The notes under the pieces are model-generated. The model did no database searches and was not told the DNA's origin. It saw only the letters and a program-made list of their open reading frames with translations. Both the position numbers and the translations under genes were made by a program. This document shows positions 1-7,745 of a DNA stretch of 14,631 nt, piece by piece; position 1 is the stretch's first letter, and each line of letters starts with the position of its first letter. Location: contig JAUZEU010000141.1 of assembly GCA_030838885.1 (NCBI GenBank), positions 1 to 14,631 of the forward strand, given 5' to 3'. This DNA is from Bryobacterales bacterium (GTDB taxonomy: Bacteria > Acidobacteriota > Terriglobia > Bryobacterales > Bryobacteraceae).

Positions 1-148
1 GCAGAAAACTCCGGCGGTTCCTAACAGAGACGGCTCGCTGACGCTTGCCGTCACCCACAGATTCCTCCGACGAGGCCAATTTATAGACCAGCCAGGCGTG
101 CTGATCGCCGAATGACAATGGTATCGCTCTTGCACCAGCTCGAAGAGG

Positions 149-367
149 CTATTGCCCTGCGCGGGTCTCAGAGTCAAGTTTGTATGCGTCCGAGACCAGA
201 CTCAGGAACTGATAGGTTCCCGACTGACCTGATTCGGCCAATCCAACTTCATAGGTGCCTCTGTTGGTCAGGGTTACTTTGGCGCGAGCCACGCTACCGC
301 CGGAGGTGTCTGTGACGCTTGCGACGACGGAGCCGAAAAGTGTCCGAAAGGGCCGGGCACGCAACAA
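149..367 (-). pseudogene. Fragment of a carboxypeptidase-regulatory-like (TonB-dependent receptor N-terminal) domain
   Basis: Read on the minus strand from a TTG at 367, the frame encodes a short segment with the pattern LFGSVVASVTDTSGG, then AKVTLTNRGTYE, SGTYQFLSL and YKLDSET. This is the beta-sandwich pattern of the carboxypeptidase D regulatory-like domain that opens the very large TonB-dependent outer-membrane proteins abundant in Acidobacteriota. The frame stops at 149-151, where the family normally goes on with a G-F-K-R-F type strand followed by hundreds of residues. No plug or barrel sequence is recognisable in the remaining 148 bases in any frame. There is no export signal in front of it, so it appears to be an internal piece cut at both ends. 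A full protein of this type would import oligosaccharides, which would suit the adjoining sulfatase genes. The domain assignment is fairly safe; calling it a dead fragment is inference. Confidence 0.5.
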
Positions 368-677
368 GGCGTGAGGGGGCCGACCCAGACAAAACTAATG
401 GAAGGAGTTCATAAGGGTTCGCACGAATGTGTTCATAGAACCTCCCAAGAGCCTGGTACCTGGTGAACTGAAGAACCTGCTGAGGAACTGAGAGGTCAGG
501 CACGAGAGTCATCCTGGAGTTATGGCCTGTGAGCAGGCACCTGCCGGCGTATTCGGCTTGACTGTCCCTTAAGTAATCGGCCAACGCGTGCTGAACCGGT
601 TCGGGAAGCGATCGATGGTGTAATCTGAGGTTCGCTTCGCGTTCGAGCTGTCGAACGCGAAGCCGGAGACAGCGCAT
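294..677 (-). CDS. Doubtful small ORF immediately downstream of the FGE gene
   Basis: An ATG at 677 lies only three bases after the FGE stop codon and opens a 127-residue frame. Its first half contains RSLPEPVQHALADYLRDSQAE followed by AGRCLLTGHNSRM, which vaguely recalls the middle of tyrosine recombinases (a basic strand, then LP-x-P-v-x-x-A-L-x-x-Y-L, then a loop before an h-N-s motif). The second half contains TRYQALGRFYEHI, reminiscent of the core-binding helix of the same enzymes but in the wrong order. No catalytic R-H-R-Y set can be placed. The end of the frame runs out of phase across the better supported TonB-type fragment at 149-367, which argues that at least that part is not coding. 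It may be a chance frame or a rearranged recombinase remnant; I do not assign a function. Confidence 0.18.
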   Translation of the reverse strand: MRCLRLRVRQLEREANLRLHHRSLPEPVQHALADYLRDSQAEYAGRCLLTGHNSRMTLVPDLSVPQQVLQFTRYQALGRFYEHIRANPYELLPLVLSGSAPSRLVACPALSDTFRLRRRKRHRHLRR

Positions 678-680
678 GCG

Positions 681-1619
681 CTACATCACGCAGCGGAATC
701 CGATATTAGTCGTCGAACTGTCCGGACTATTGGAAGTCCTGGCTGCAACACGGTAACGATTGCAATATGACGCATGGCACAGATACGAGCCACCCTTCAT
801 TACTTTGGTCTGACCGTTCGAAGGACCCACCGGATTGTTGCGTGGAGCGGCAACGCGCCACCTGGGATGAAACCAGTCACTGCACCACTCCCAGACATTG
901 CCCGTGATTCCGAACAGGCCATATCCATTGGCGGGAAATGCATCCGCGGGAGCCGGTGCGGTGTATCCGTCTTCCCCGGTGTCCCGGCCAGGAAATTCTC
1001 CCTGCCAAATATTGCATAGGTGACGACCATCCGGGGTTAGCTCGTCACCCCATGGATATAGCTTCTGCTCCAGGCCACCGCGCGCGGCGAATTCCCATTC
1101 CGCCTCGGTGGGCAGTCGCTTTCCAGACCACTGGGCGTAGGCGGCCGCATCATTCCATGAGACGTGAACAACAGGGAAAGAACCGCGTTCGTTAATGGTG
1201 GAATCCGGCCCTTCGGGATGACACCAATCCGCGCCGAACACCTTGCACCACCAGGGCGTCATCATGACCGTATCGGAGACCAGTTCTGCATAGCGGCTGG
1301 CGGGAATATGGCCGCAGAAAACGAAAGACCACCCATAGCGCTCAGCCTCGCTGCGGTACCCCGTAGACTGCGTGAACTCCCCGAACTGCTCATTGCTGAC
1401 CGGCCGCGCGTCCATTTGGAACGGCTTCAGGCGTACCCCGACAACCGGACCTTCTCCATCACCAGGGAAGCCGCCTCTGTAGTCCGTGCCCATGTAGAAT
1501 CGCCCGCCATCCAGTTTGACCATCCCATCCGCCGAACCGCGGTAAACAACGGGAGCCAAGGTTTTCACAGCGGGCGCTTCCGGACCGCCGCGTTGAGGAG
1601 AACAATTCGGGCACGACAT
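681..1619 (-). CDS. Formylglycine-generating enzyme (sulfatase-modifying factor, SUMF1/FGE family)
   Basis: This 312-residue protein is a complete copper-dependent formylglycine-generating enzyme. It oxidises the cysteine of the C-x-P-x-R motif in sulfatases to Calpha-formylglycine, the catalytic aldehyde. Near residue 35 a G-G-x-F-x-M-G-T strand opens the fold; the middle carries FPVVHVSWNDAAAYAQW and RLPTEAEWEFAARGG, then GNVWEWCSDWF, all FGE-sulfatase hallmarks. Near the C-terminus the GGSYLCHASYCNRYR segment holds both active-site cysteines, Cys281 and Cys286, matching the cysteine pair of human SUMF1 and aerobic bacterial FGEs, and SPDSSTTNIGFRC closes the domain. Many FGE-fold relatives lack the cysteines, so this one is very likely a true sulfatase-maturing enzyme. 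There is no signal peptide, which places it in the cytoplasm. It is transcribed divergently from the sulfatase run, with 52 bases between start codons. No strong Shine-Dalgarno sequence is visible before the ATG. Confidence 0.95.
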   Translation of the reverse strand: MSCPNCSPQRGGPEAPAVKTLAPVVYRGSADGMVKLDGGRFYMGTDYRGGFPGDGEGPVVGVRLKPFQMDARPVSNEQFGEFTQSTGYRSEAERYGWSFVFCGHIPASRYAELVSDTVMMTPWWCKVFGADWCHPEGPDSTINERGSFPVVHVSWNDAAAYAQWSGKRLPTEAEWEFAARGGLEQKLYPWGDELTPDGRHLCNIWQGEFPGRDTGEDGYTAPAPADAFPANGYGLFGITGNVWEWCSDWFHPRWRVAAPRNNPVGPSNGQTKVMKGGSYLCHASYCNRYRVAARTSNSPDSSTTNIGFRCVM

Positions 1620-1671
1620 ATTGCCATATTAGATCCGGGAAGCCCCTCTGGGCAGTCGTATGGTGTTCTCA
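1620..1671. promoter_or_regulatory. Divergent intergenic region between FGE and the sulfatase operon
   Basis: Only 52 bases separate the FGE start (minus) from the leader start of the first sulfatase (plus). Promoters for both directions must lie in this gap or within the 5' ends of the genes, so the two units are likely to share control. I see no convincing -35/-10 pair, palindrome or operator, so the call rests on gene arrangement alone. Confidence 0.35.
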
Positions 1672-3075
1672 ATGAGAAGACAAGATTTGCTTGGCGGATC
1701 GTTTGCGATGGCGTCCGCGGCGCAGGCGCAATTTCAAATCTCAGCGTGCGCAAGCCGAACATTGTGTTCATTATTTCCGACCAGTTCCGGGCGGATGCGC
1801 TGGCCTGCATGGGCATGAATCCCATGAACTTGACGCCTAACCTGGACGCGATGGCGCGCCGGGGCGTCCTCTTCACCCAGGCGATCACGAACCAGCCGGT
1901 CTGTGCGCCGGCCCGCGGCTGCATGTTGACGGGTCAGTATCCCGCGCAGCATGGAGTATGGAAAAATGCGATGGGACTGAAGCGGGACGCCGTAACCTTG
2001 CCCGGACTTCTCCGCGATCAAGGCTATACAGCGAATTTCATCGGCAAATGGCTTCTGTCTGCTCAAACCCCGACTGACAGGATGAGCGGACCAGTGCCAG
2101 TCGCTAATCGCGGCGGCTTTCTCGATTTCTGGGAAGCCGCCAACGCTCTGGAGCTGACCTCACACCCGTTCGAGGGCGACGTGTACGACGGCGACGGGAA
2201 GCCGTTGCACTTCGAGGGTGAATACCGCGCGGACTTCCTGACCAGCCGCGCGGTGCGGTTTCTCAAAGAGAAGCGGCAAAAGGATCGTCCGTTTCTGTTG
2301 ATGGTCTCTTATCTGGAAGTGCACCATCAGAACGATACGGACTTGTTTGTACCCCCGAAAAAGTACGCGAACAAATACCGCAATCCCTGGGTGCCGCAGG
2401 ATCTGCGCCCGCTGCCTGGAACATGGCCGAGCCACCTACCCGGCTATTACGGCTCCGTGGCGGGCATTGACGACGCAAGTGGGCACGCTTCTTGCGTCCA
2501 TCAAAGACGAAGGCTGGAGAATGACACCGTTGTCGTTTTCACGAGCGACCACGGATGCCACTTCCGCTCCCGCAATTCCGAATACAAGCGGAGCCCTCAT
2601 GAAAGCTCCATCCATATTCCGCTCATTATGCAGGGGCCCGGCTTCAATCGCGCCATGGAGGTGCCGGAGCTGGTCAGCCAGGTAGACCTTGCACCCACCC
2701 TTCTGGACGCGGTCCGGCGCAACGGTGCCCCGCAGCATGCAGGGCCATAGTATGCTGCCTCTGCTGGAGCGAAAAACCGAAGGCTGGCGGAACGAAGTTT
2801 ATATCGAGATCAGCGAATTTCTGACTGGCCGAGCGATAAGAGCCCCGCAATGGACGTACGCGGTTGCGGTGCCCGCTGTGCAAAAGCTCAGTGCTCGCTA
2901 TAACGAGTACATCCTGTACGACCGGTTCGCCGATCCTTATCAGCATGTGAATCTGGCGGGCCGAACCGAGACAAGGGAGTTCTCCGCCCACCTCCGGGAC
3001 CGGCTGATGACGCGAATCGCAGAGGCGGGTGATCCCAAACCTGTGATTGATCCGCCGTTCATTCCTTACGTTTGA
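1672..3075 (+). pseudogene. Exported sulfatase (S1-type, C-A-P-A-R motif), interrupted by four frameshifts
   Basis: Stitched across frames, this is a full sulfatase of about 468 residues. The start ATG opens a twin-arginine-like leader, MRRQDLLGGSFAMASAAQA, in one frame. Near 1733-1752 the reading passes to a second frame giving RKPNIVFIISDQFRADALA (metal-binding Asp), the modification motif C-A-P-A-R with the Cys codon at 1902-1904, then GKW and FTSDHG. Between about 2478 and 2513 homology runs in the other frame (VGTLLASIKDEG) and returns, and from about 2712 it shifts again to PRSMQGHSMLPLLE and continues to the TGA at 3073-3075. The shifts alternate loss, gain, loss and gain of one base, so leader and tail share a frame. 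An upstream in-frame extension to 1164 overlaps FGE in antisense and is not real. The enzyme would remove sulfate esters or N-sulfates from a glycan; the exact substrate is unknown. It is dead as written unless the indels are sequence errors. Confidence 0.85.
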
Positions 3076-3113
3076 TTCAGGCGCCGGACACCTGTGATAG
3101 GGTGCAAAGAAAT

Positions 3114-4586
3114 ATGAATCGACGCGAGTTTCTGGGTTCGGCAACTGCCGCCGCGTTAACTGCATCAGCCGCGACCCCTGCACGGCCCAATGTCCTCATG
3201 ATCGGCGTGGACGATATGAACGACTGGGTGAATTGCCTCGGCGGATACCCGGGTGTCAGAACCCCCAATATCGATCGCCTCGCCAACAGGGGAATTCTGT
3301 TCAGTAACGCTCACTGCGCCGCGCCGGTCTGTAATCCCTCGCGGACGGCTGTTTTCACCGGCAAGAGACCGTCCACCTCAGGAGTCTATGACAATGAGCA
3401 ATACTGGCGGCCGGCCCTGCCCGGGGTGCTCACTATTCCCGAGTATTTCCGAAAGAATGGCTACTACGCGGCAGGCGCGGGCAAGATTCTGCACCACGTG
3501 GCGGGTTTCAATCCGCCGGATCAGTGGGATGAGTTCCAGTTGCAAATCTTCGACGATCCCTGGTACCGGCGTGCAGAGTGGTATCCGTGGGTCACGAAAG
3601 AGCCAACTCCGAAGGCTTATCCGTACAACGGAATCAGCAACTTTCCGGGCGAGTTCGATTGGGGCATTCTTCCAAAGAGCGAGGCCGAGTACGGCGACAT
3701 GCGGGCGGTCGACTGGGCCGGGAAGTTCCTCCGGAAAGAACACACGAAGCCCTTTTTCGCGGCCGTCGGTCTCTGGCATCCGCACATTCCGATGTTCGCG
3801 CCTCAGAAGTACTTCGACATGTATCCGAAAGATCGCGTGAGCCTGCCGGTGACACCCGATGACGATCTCGGCGATGTACCTCCGCAGGGCCAAACCTTTG
3901 CCGCAGTTCGCCGGGATGAATTTGAGCGGATCGTGAAGGATGGCAAGTGGCGGGACATGGTGCAGGCGTATCTCGCGTGTATTACGTTTGCCGACACCAT
4001 GGTCGGGCAGATTCTGGACTTTCTGGACAGCAGCCCGTACGCAAAGAATACGGTGGTGGTGTTCTGGTCCGACAACGGCTGGCATCTGGGCGAGAAACGG
4101 CACGTGCATAAATCCACGCTTTGGCAGCGTTCCACACACGTCCCGCTGATCATTGCACGCCCGAATACAGCCCGGAACGGCCGCGCTCGGGTGCAGCCGG
4201 TAAGTCTGCTGGATCTGTATCCGACACTGGTGGACCTCTGCGGCCTTCCTGCAAACCAGGATAACGAAGGCATGAGCCTGAAGCCGCTTCTCGAAAACCC
4301 TCGTGCCAGCCACCCACCGGTTGTGACCACGTACTGGCCGGATAACCATTCGGTTCGCGATGAAAGATGGCGATATACGCGGTACAAGGATGGCAGCGAG
4401 GAACTGTTTGACGAGGGCACGGACAAGAACGAGTTTCACAACCTCGCCGGAAACGCAAAGTACGCAGATATCAAGCAGCGCCTGACGCAAGCTATGCCGG
4501 CGAAGAGCGCCGATCCGGTGCCGGAAAGGCCGGCGTATGATTTCGACTACGCGAGCTACAGCTATAAGTTAAAAGCCGGTAAGTGA
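3114..4586 (+). CDS. Exported sulfatase, iduronate-2-sulfatase-like
   Basis: This is an intact sulfatase of 490 residues. I chose the ATG at 3114 rather than the earlier in-frame ATG at 3072 because it begins a clean twin-arginine leader, MNRREFLGSATAAALTASAA, and because 3072 overlaps the end of the preceding gene. Metal ligands Asp33-Asp34 sit in NVLMIGVDD, the formylglycine site is C73-N-P-S-R77 inside HCAAPVCNPSRTAVFTGKRP, followed by YDNEQYWRP, then an AGKILHH segment, HPHIPMFAP, and the FWSDNGWHLGEK block with its Asp/Asn ligands. The order and wording resemble the human iduronate-2-sulfatase group, so the substrate is plausibly a sulfated uronic-acid-containing or related acidic polysaccharide, but this is inference. 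It begins 38 bases after the preceding sulfatase stop, suggesting one transcript. Its cysteine should be converted by the FGE encoded next door before Tat export. Confidence 0.93.
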   Translation: MNRREFLGSATAAALTASAATPARPNVLMIGVDDMNDWVNCLGGYPGVRTPNIDRLANRGILFSNAHCAAPVCNPSRTAVFTGKRPSTSGVYDNEQYWRPALPGVLTIPEYFRKNGYYAAGAGKILHHVAGFNPPDQWDEFQLQIFDDPWYRRAEWYPWVTKEPTPKAYPYNGISNFPGEFDWGILPKSEAEYGDMRAVDWAGKFLRKEHTKPFFAAVGLWHPHIPMFAPQKYFDMYPKDRVSLPVTPDDDLGDVPPQGQTFAAVRRDEFERIVKDGKWRDMVQAYLACITFADTMVGQILDFLDSSPYAKNTVVVFWSDNGWHLGEKRHVHKSTLWQRSTHVPLIIARPNTARNGRARVQPVSLLDLYPTLVDLCGLPANQDNEGMSLKPLLENPRASHPPVVTTYWPDNHSVRDERWRYTRYKDGSEELFDEGTDKNEFHNLAGNAKYADIKQRLTQAMPAKSADPVPERPAYDFDYASYSYKLKAGK

Positions 4587-4682
4587 CCCTTGTGCTCGCA
4601 GGAAACGATCGATATAGTGATCTGCGTGCTCCTGTGCCCTGATCGCAGAGAACGGATCGCGGGCCGGAAAAGGATTCTCATT

Positions 4683-5648
4683 ATGAGAACGTGCTCAAAG
4701 CAATTGCTGTACCTAACCGCATTCGTCTGCCTGCTGACCGGGGTCGCCACCTCCCTGGCTCAAACGCCGAAACCGAAACACATCAACAGGGCGATAGAAC
4801 TGCTTGCCGACGGCCAGCCCATTTACTACACCGGTTCTCACTCGGGCACCACTGGTACGTTTGAGCAGGGAGTCAAAGACTCTCAAACCTATGCCGATTA
4901 CATCAGCTACGACATGGAGCATGCGCCCTTCGATGTCAAAGGGCTCGCCGAATACATGCGCGGTCTTGTAAAGGGTGGTCCCACGAAGAGCGGGCATCGC
5001 ACTCCCGCCGTGATTGTCAACGTACCCGTCAATGGCATCGACGAAGCCTCCGTCCGCGCCAACGCCTGGATGTTCAACCAGGTACTTGCTACCGGCGTTC
5101 ACGGCGTTCTGCTGACCCATGCTGACGATCCCGGCGCAGTCCGGGCCTTTGTGGAGGCCATCCGCTTTCCCACTCAGACCGCAGGCATCGGTCAGAACGG
5201 ACTTACAGAGGGACGCAGGGGCGTGCACGGCAACGCAACCGCAGCTGAGATTTGGGGGATCTCGCAGGACGAGTACATTAAAAAGGCTGATGCCTGGCCG
5301 CTCAATCCCGATGGCGAACTCCTTCTGGGCCTGAAACTGGAGGATAAGTACGCGCTCAGGAATGCCGATGCCAACCTGAAAATCCCGGGCATCGCCTTTG
5401 CGGAATGGGGTCCCGGAGACATGGCGCTGTCTCTGGGTGTTGGACGGGCAGGGCAGTCTGACCCTCGTATGAAGGATGCCCGCGCCACGATCCTCGCCGC
5501 CTGCAAAGCGAACCACAAATTCTTCCTCAACACAATGACCGCGGCGGACGTGGTGGACATGATCAAAGAAGGCGTCATGCTCGGTCCGGCGAGCCCCCAG
5601 GCTGCCGAAATCGGCCGGAAGTACACTCAAAGGCAATTGCCCCGGTAA
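4683..5648 (+). CDS. Exported HpcH/HpaI aldolase/citrate lyase family protein
   Basis: This 321-residue protein carries a hydrophobic leader (residues about 7-26, ending VATSLAQ) in front of a class II pyruvate-type aldolase domain. The catalytic base is His80 in YDMEHAPFD, matching the D-x-E-H-A motif of HpaI; Arg106 in GHRTPAV is a candidate for the pyruvate-binding Arg; Glu220 (GLKLEDK) and Asp246 (GPGDMALS) match the metal ligands. GVHGVLLTHADD and the A-F-V-E-A-I-R-F segment complete the barrel signature. Family members cleave 2-keto-4-hydroxy acids to pyruvate plus an aldehyde and are normally cytoplasmic, so the leader is unusual. I chose ATG 4683 because it starts the leader and follows an AAGGA sequence; an upstream in-frame ATG at 4590 adds 31 residues that look non-coding. 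It lies between two sulfatases and is separated by six bases from the DUF1080 gene, so co-expression is likely. The substrate is unknown. Confidence 0.88.
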   Translation: MRTCSKQLLYLTAFVCLLTGVATSLAQTPKPKHINRAIELLADGQPIYYTGSHSGTTGTFEQGVKDSQTYADYISYDMEHAPFDVKGLAEYMRGLVKGGPTKSGHRTPAVIVNVPVNGIDEASVRANAWMFNQVLATGVHGVLLTHADDPGAVRAFVEAIRFPTQTAGIGQNGLTEGRRGVHGNATAAEIWGISQDEYIKKADAWPLNPDGELLLGLKLEDKYALRNADANLKIPGIAFAEWGPGDMALSLGVGRAGQSDPRMKDARATILAACKANHKFFLNTMTAADVVDMIKEGVMLGPASPQAAEIGRKYTQRQLPR

Positions 5649-5654
5649 CGTTAC

Positions 5655-6290
5655 GTGCCACTCAAGAACTGTGTTCAGGGCCTCAATTTGTGCCTGGTGT
5701 TTGTTCTCCTGCCGGTCTGCCCGGCGGGCGCACAGAACTCCCTCACCCCTTCTGAAAAGGCGGAAGGCTGGCAACTTCTGTTTGACGGCAAGTCACTCGC
5801 CGGCTGGGACGCCCGCACCACCTTCTCAAATACCGCAACCGGCGACTGGACCGTACAGAATGAGGCCATCGTGTGCCCCGGAACCACGCCGGGCTGGCTG
5901 GCAACCAGTGCCACGTTCAGTGATTTCCATTTAAAGCTTCAGTTCCGCGGCTCGGAAAAGGTAAACAGCGGCGTGTTTCTCCGGTCGCAGAAGGAGGGCC
6001 AGCCTCATGTAACTGGCTACGAACTTCAGATCTGGGACTATCAGCCGGCCGGATACAACACCGGCAGCCTGGTCGGAACTGTGAAAGCTCTGCCCACGAC
6101 GATTCTTCCGGGCCAATAGAACAATTACGACATCACCGCTCGGGGCGATCAGTACGTGGTCGTTCTCAATGGAAAGACCCTGCTCGACGGACAATACCCT
6201 GGGCGCCAATCCGGTGTCATCGGATTTCAGTGCCAGATCGACAACAAGATCGAATTTCGCAACATCCGGATATTGACTGGCCGCCATTGA
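5655..6290 (+). pseudogene. Exported DUF1080 (3-keto-disaccharide hydrolase-like) protein with one in-frame TAG
   Basis: A GTG at 5655 starts a secretory leader (LCLVFVLLPVCPAGAQ) followed by the typical DUF1080 opening, GWQLLFDGKSLAGWD, and later DWTVQNEAIVC, FSDFHLKLQFR, NSGVFLRSQ, YELQIWD and FRNIRI. The fold is a concanavalin-like sandwich, and characterised members hydrolyse 3-keto-glycosides. The frame is broken by TAG at 6117-6119 between PGQ and NNYDITARGD, exactly where the family carries Trp (the E/Q-W-N-x-Y pattern), so a single TGG-to-TAG change explains it. Beyond the stop the same frame is open and conserved to the natural TGA at 6288-6290, giving 211 codons. It is therefore a one-mutation pseudogene, a sequencing error, or a case of readthrough. 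It starts six bases after the aldolase stop and precedes another sulfatase by 72 bases. Confidence 0.87.
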
Positions 6291-6362
6291 TGCCCGGAAG
6301 CACAGGAGTTTCTCACGCCTGTGCTACCGGCCTGGCTTAGAATGGGCCGAGAGTTCCAATAT

Positions 6363-7745
6363 ATGTTGACGCGACGCGAAATTCTTGCCTGTGCCGGCGC
6401 AAGCCTGAGCGCATCGGCTTCCGCAGCCGGTCCCGCTAACCCCAACATTGTTCTTATCCTCTGTGACGATCTTGGCTACGGCGACCTTGGGTCATACGGC
6501 TCGAAGATTCCAACCCCGAACCTGGACCGTATGGCCGCGGAAGGGGTACGGTTTACGAACTTTTCTTCCGCCGACCCGGTCTGTTCGCCATCTCGGGCGG
6601 CGCTGCTGACAGGCCGATATCCTACCCGGGTTGGCGTGCCGAAAGTTCTGTTTCCGACTGATCAGGACGGTCTCAATCGTGACGAGACGACGCTCGCAAA
6701 TGTGCTGAAGACGCGGAGCTACAAAACCATGTGCATCGGCAAGTGGCATCTGGGCCGGCCGGCCGAATACTTGCCCACCAGCCGCGGCTTCGATGAATAC
6801 TTCGGGATTCCATACAGCAACGACATGTCCCCTCGGTGCCTGCTTCACAATACCGAGGTGATCGAAGACCCTGTAGCGCTCGAAACCCTGACGCCGCGCT
6901 ATACCGAGCAGGCGGTGCGCTTCATCCATGAGAATAAGGCATCGCCGTTCTTCCTCTATATGCCGCATACATACCCCCACATACCTCTGGGGGCGTCCGA
7001 TCGGTTTCGCGGAAAATCGAAAGCTGGCCTGTATGGCGATGTTATACAAGAACTCGACTGGAGTGTCGGGCAAGTGCTCCAGACTCTGAGGGAGAATAAT
7101 CTGGATTGCAACACACTGGTGATGTTCACAAGCGATAACGGACCTTGGTATCAGGGTAGTCCCGGCCGTCTTCGCGGACGCAAGAACACTACTTATGAGG
7201 GTGGCGTTCGCGAACCGTTCATCGCCCGCTGGCCCGGGCGCATTCCTAAAGGCAACGTATGTGAGGGGCTGGCGTCCATGATGGACGTGTTCCCTACAGT
7301 GGCGCGGCTCTGCAGCGCCTCGCTTCCAACGAAGCCGCTCGACGGTATTGATATTTGGCCGCTGTTAAGCGGAGAGCGCGCCGTCATCGAACGTGACGTG
7401 CTTCTGTACTTCGATAACTGGGACATTCAGTGCGCCCGGCGGATGAACTGGAAACTGCATATCGCGCGCCACAATACTGGTGCCTATATGCCTGCGCCTC
7501 CAAACGGCCGGCATAACTTCGTTCTGCCCAGGCCCGAACTCTACGATTTGGCCCGTGATCCGGACGAGAGCTATGATGTGGCGGCGCAAAATCCTCGGAT
7601 TGTGACTGAAATGATCCGCCAAATCGATGACCTCCTCAAAGGCTTTCCCGAACCGGTGCAGCAGGCGTGGGCCGAATCGCATGGTCGATCAGTCAATGCC
7701 AATACGCCCACAGGGGCCTACCCGCAAGCCGCGCCCGCCCGATGA
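6363..7745 (+). CDS. Exported arylsulfatase A-type sulfatase
   Basis: This intact 460-residue sulfatase starts at the ATG at 6363, which opens a twin-arginine-like leader (MLTRREILACAGASLSASAS); an upstream in-frame ATG at 6321 adds only a stretch unlike a signal. The N-terminal strand NIVLILCDDLGYGDLGSYG gives Asp35-Asp36 as metal ligands, and the modified cysteine is C74 in the canonical C-S-P-S-R motif followed by AALLTGRYP. GKWHLG supplies the catalytic Lys and His pair, MPHTYPHIPL another His, and MFTSDNGPW the second Asp/Asn metal pair; GGVREPF follows as in arylsulfatase A and N-acetylgalactosamine-6-sulfatase relatives. The C-terminal LYDLARDPDESYDVA block is also typical. It hydrolyses a sulfate ester of an unidentified sugar or aryl substrate outside the cytoplasm and ends the operon-like run. 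Like the other sulfatases it would depend on the FGE. Confidence 0.94.
   Translation: MLTRREILACAGASLSASASAAGPANPNIVLILCDDLGYGDLGSYGSKIPTPNLDRMAAEGVRFTNFSSADPVCSPSRAALLTGRYPTRVGVPKVLFPTDQDGLNRDETTLANVLKTRSYKTMCIGKWHLGRPAEYLPTSRGFDEYFGIPYSNDMSPRCLLHNTEVIEDPVALETLTPRYTEQAVRFIHENKASPFFLYMPHTYPHIPLGASDRFRGKSKAGLYGDVIQELDWSVGQVLQTLRENNLDCNTLVMFTSDNGPWYQGSPGRLRGRKNTTYEGGVREPFIARWPGRIPKGNVCEGLASMMDVFPTVARLCSASLPTKPLDGIDIWPLLSGERAVIERDVLLYFDNWDIQCARRMNWKLHIARHNTGAYMPAPPNGRHNFVLPRPELYDLARDPDESYDVAAQNPRIVTEMIRQIDDLLKGFPEPVQQAWAESHGRSVNANTPTGAYPQAAPAR

Noticed and set aside
1164..1671. In-frame N-terminal extension of the first sulfatase
   Set aside because: It is antisense to the well supported FGE gene, has no signal peptide or homology, and the real leader begins at 1672 in another frame.
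3378..4490. Long minus-strand frame of 370 codons opposite the second sulfatase
   Set aside because: It is the complement of a conserved sulfatase gene in GC-rich DNA; its product has no recognisable domain.
4713..5774. Long minus-strand frame of 353 codons opposite the aldolase
   Set aside because: The plus strand encodes an aldolase with complete catalytic residues; the antisense frame shows no family motif.
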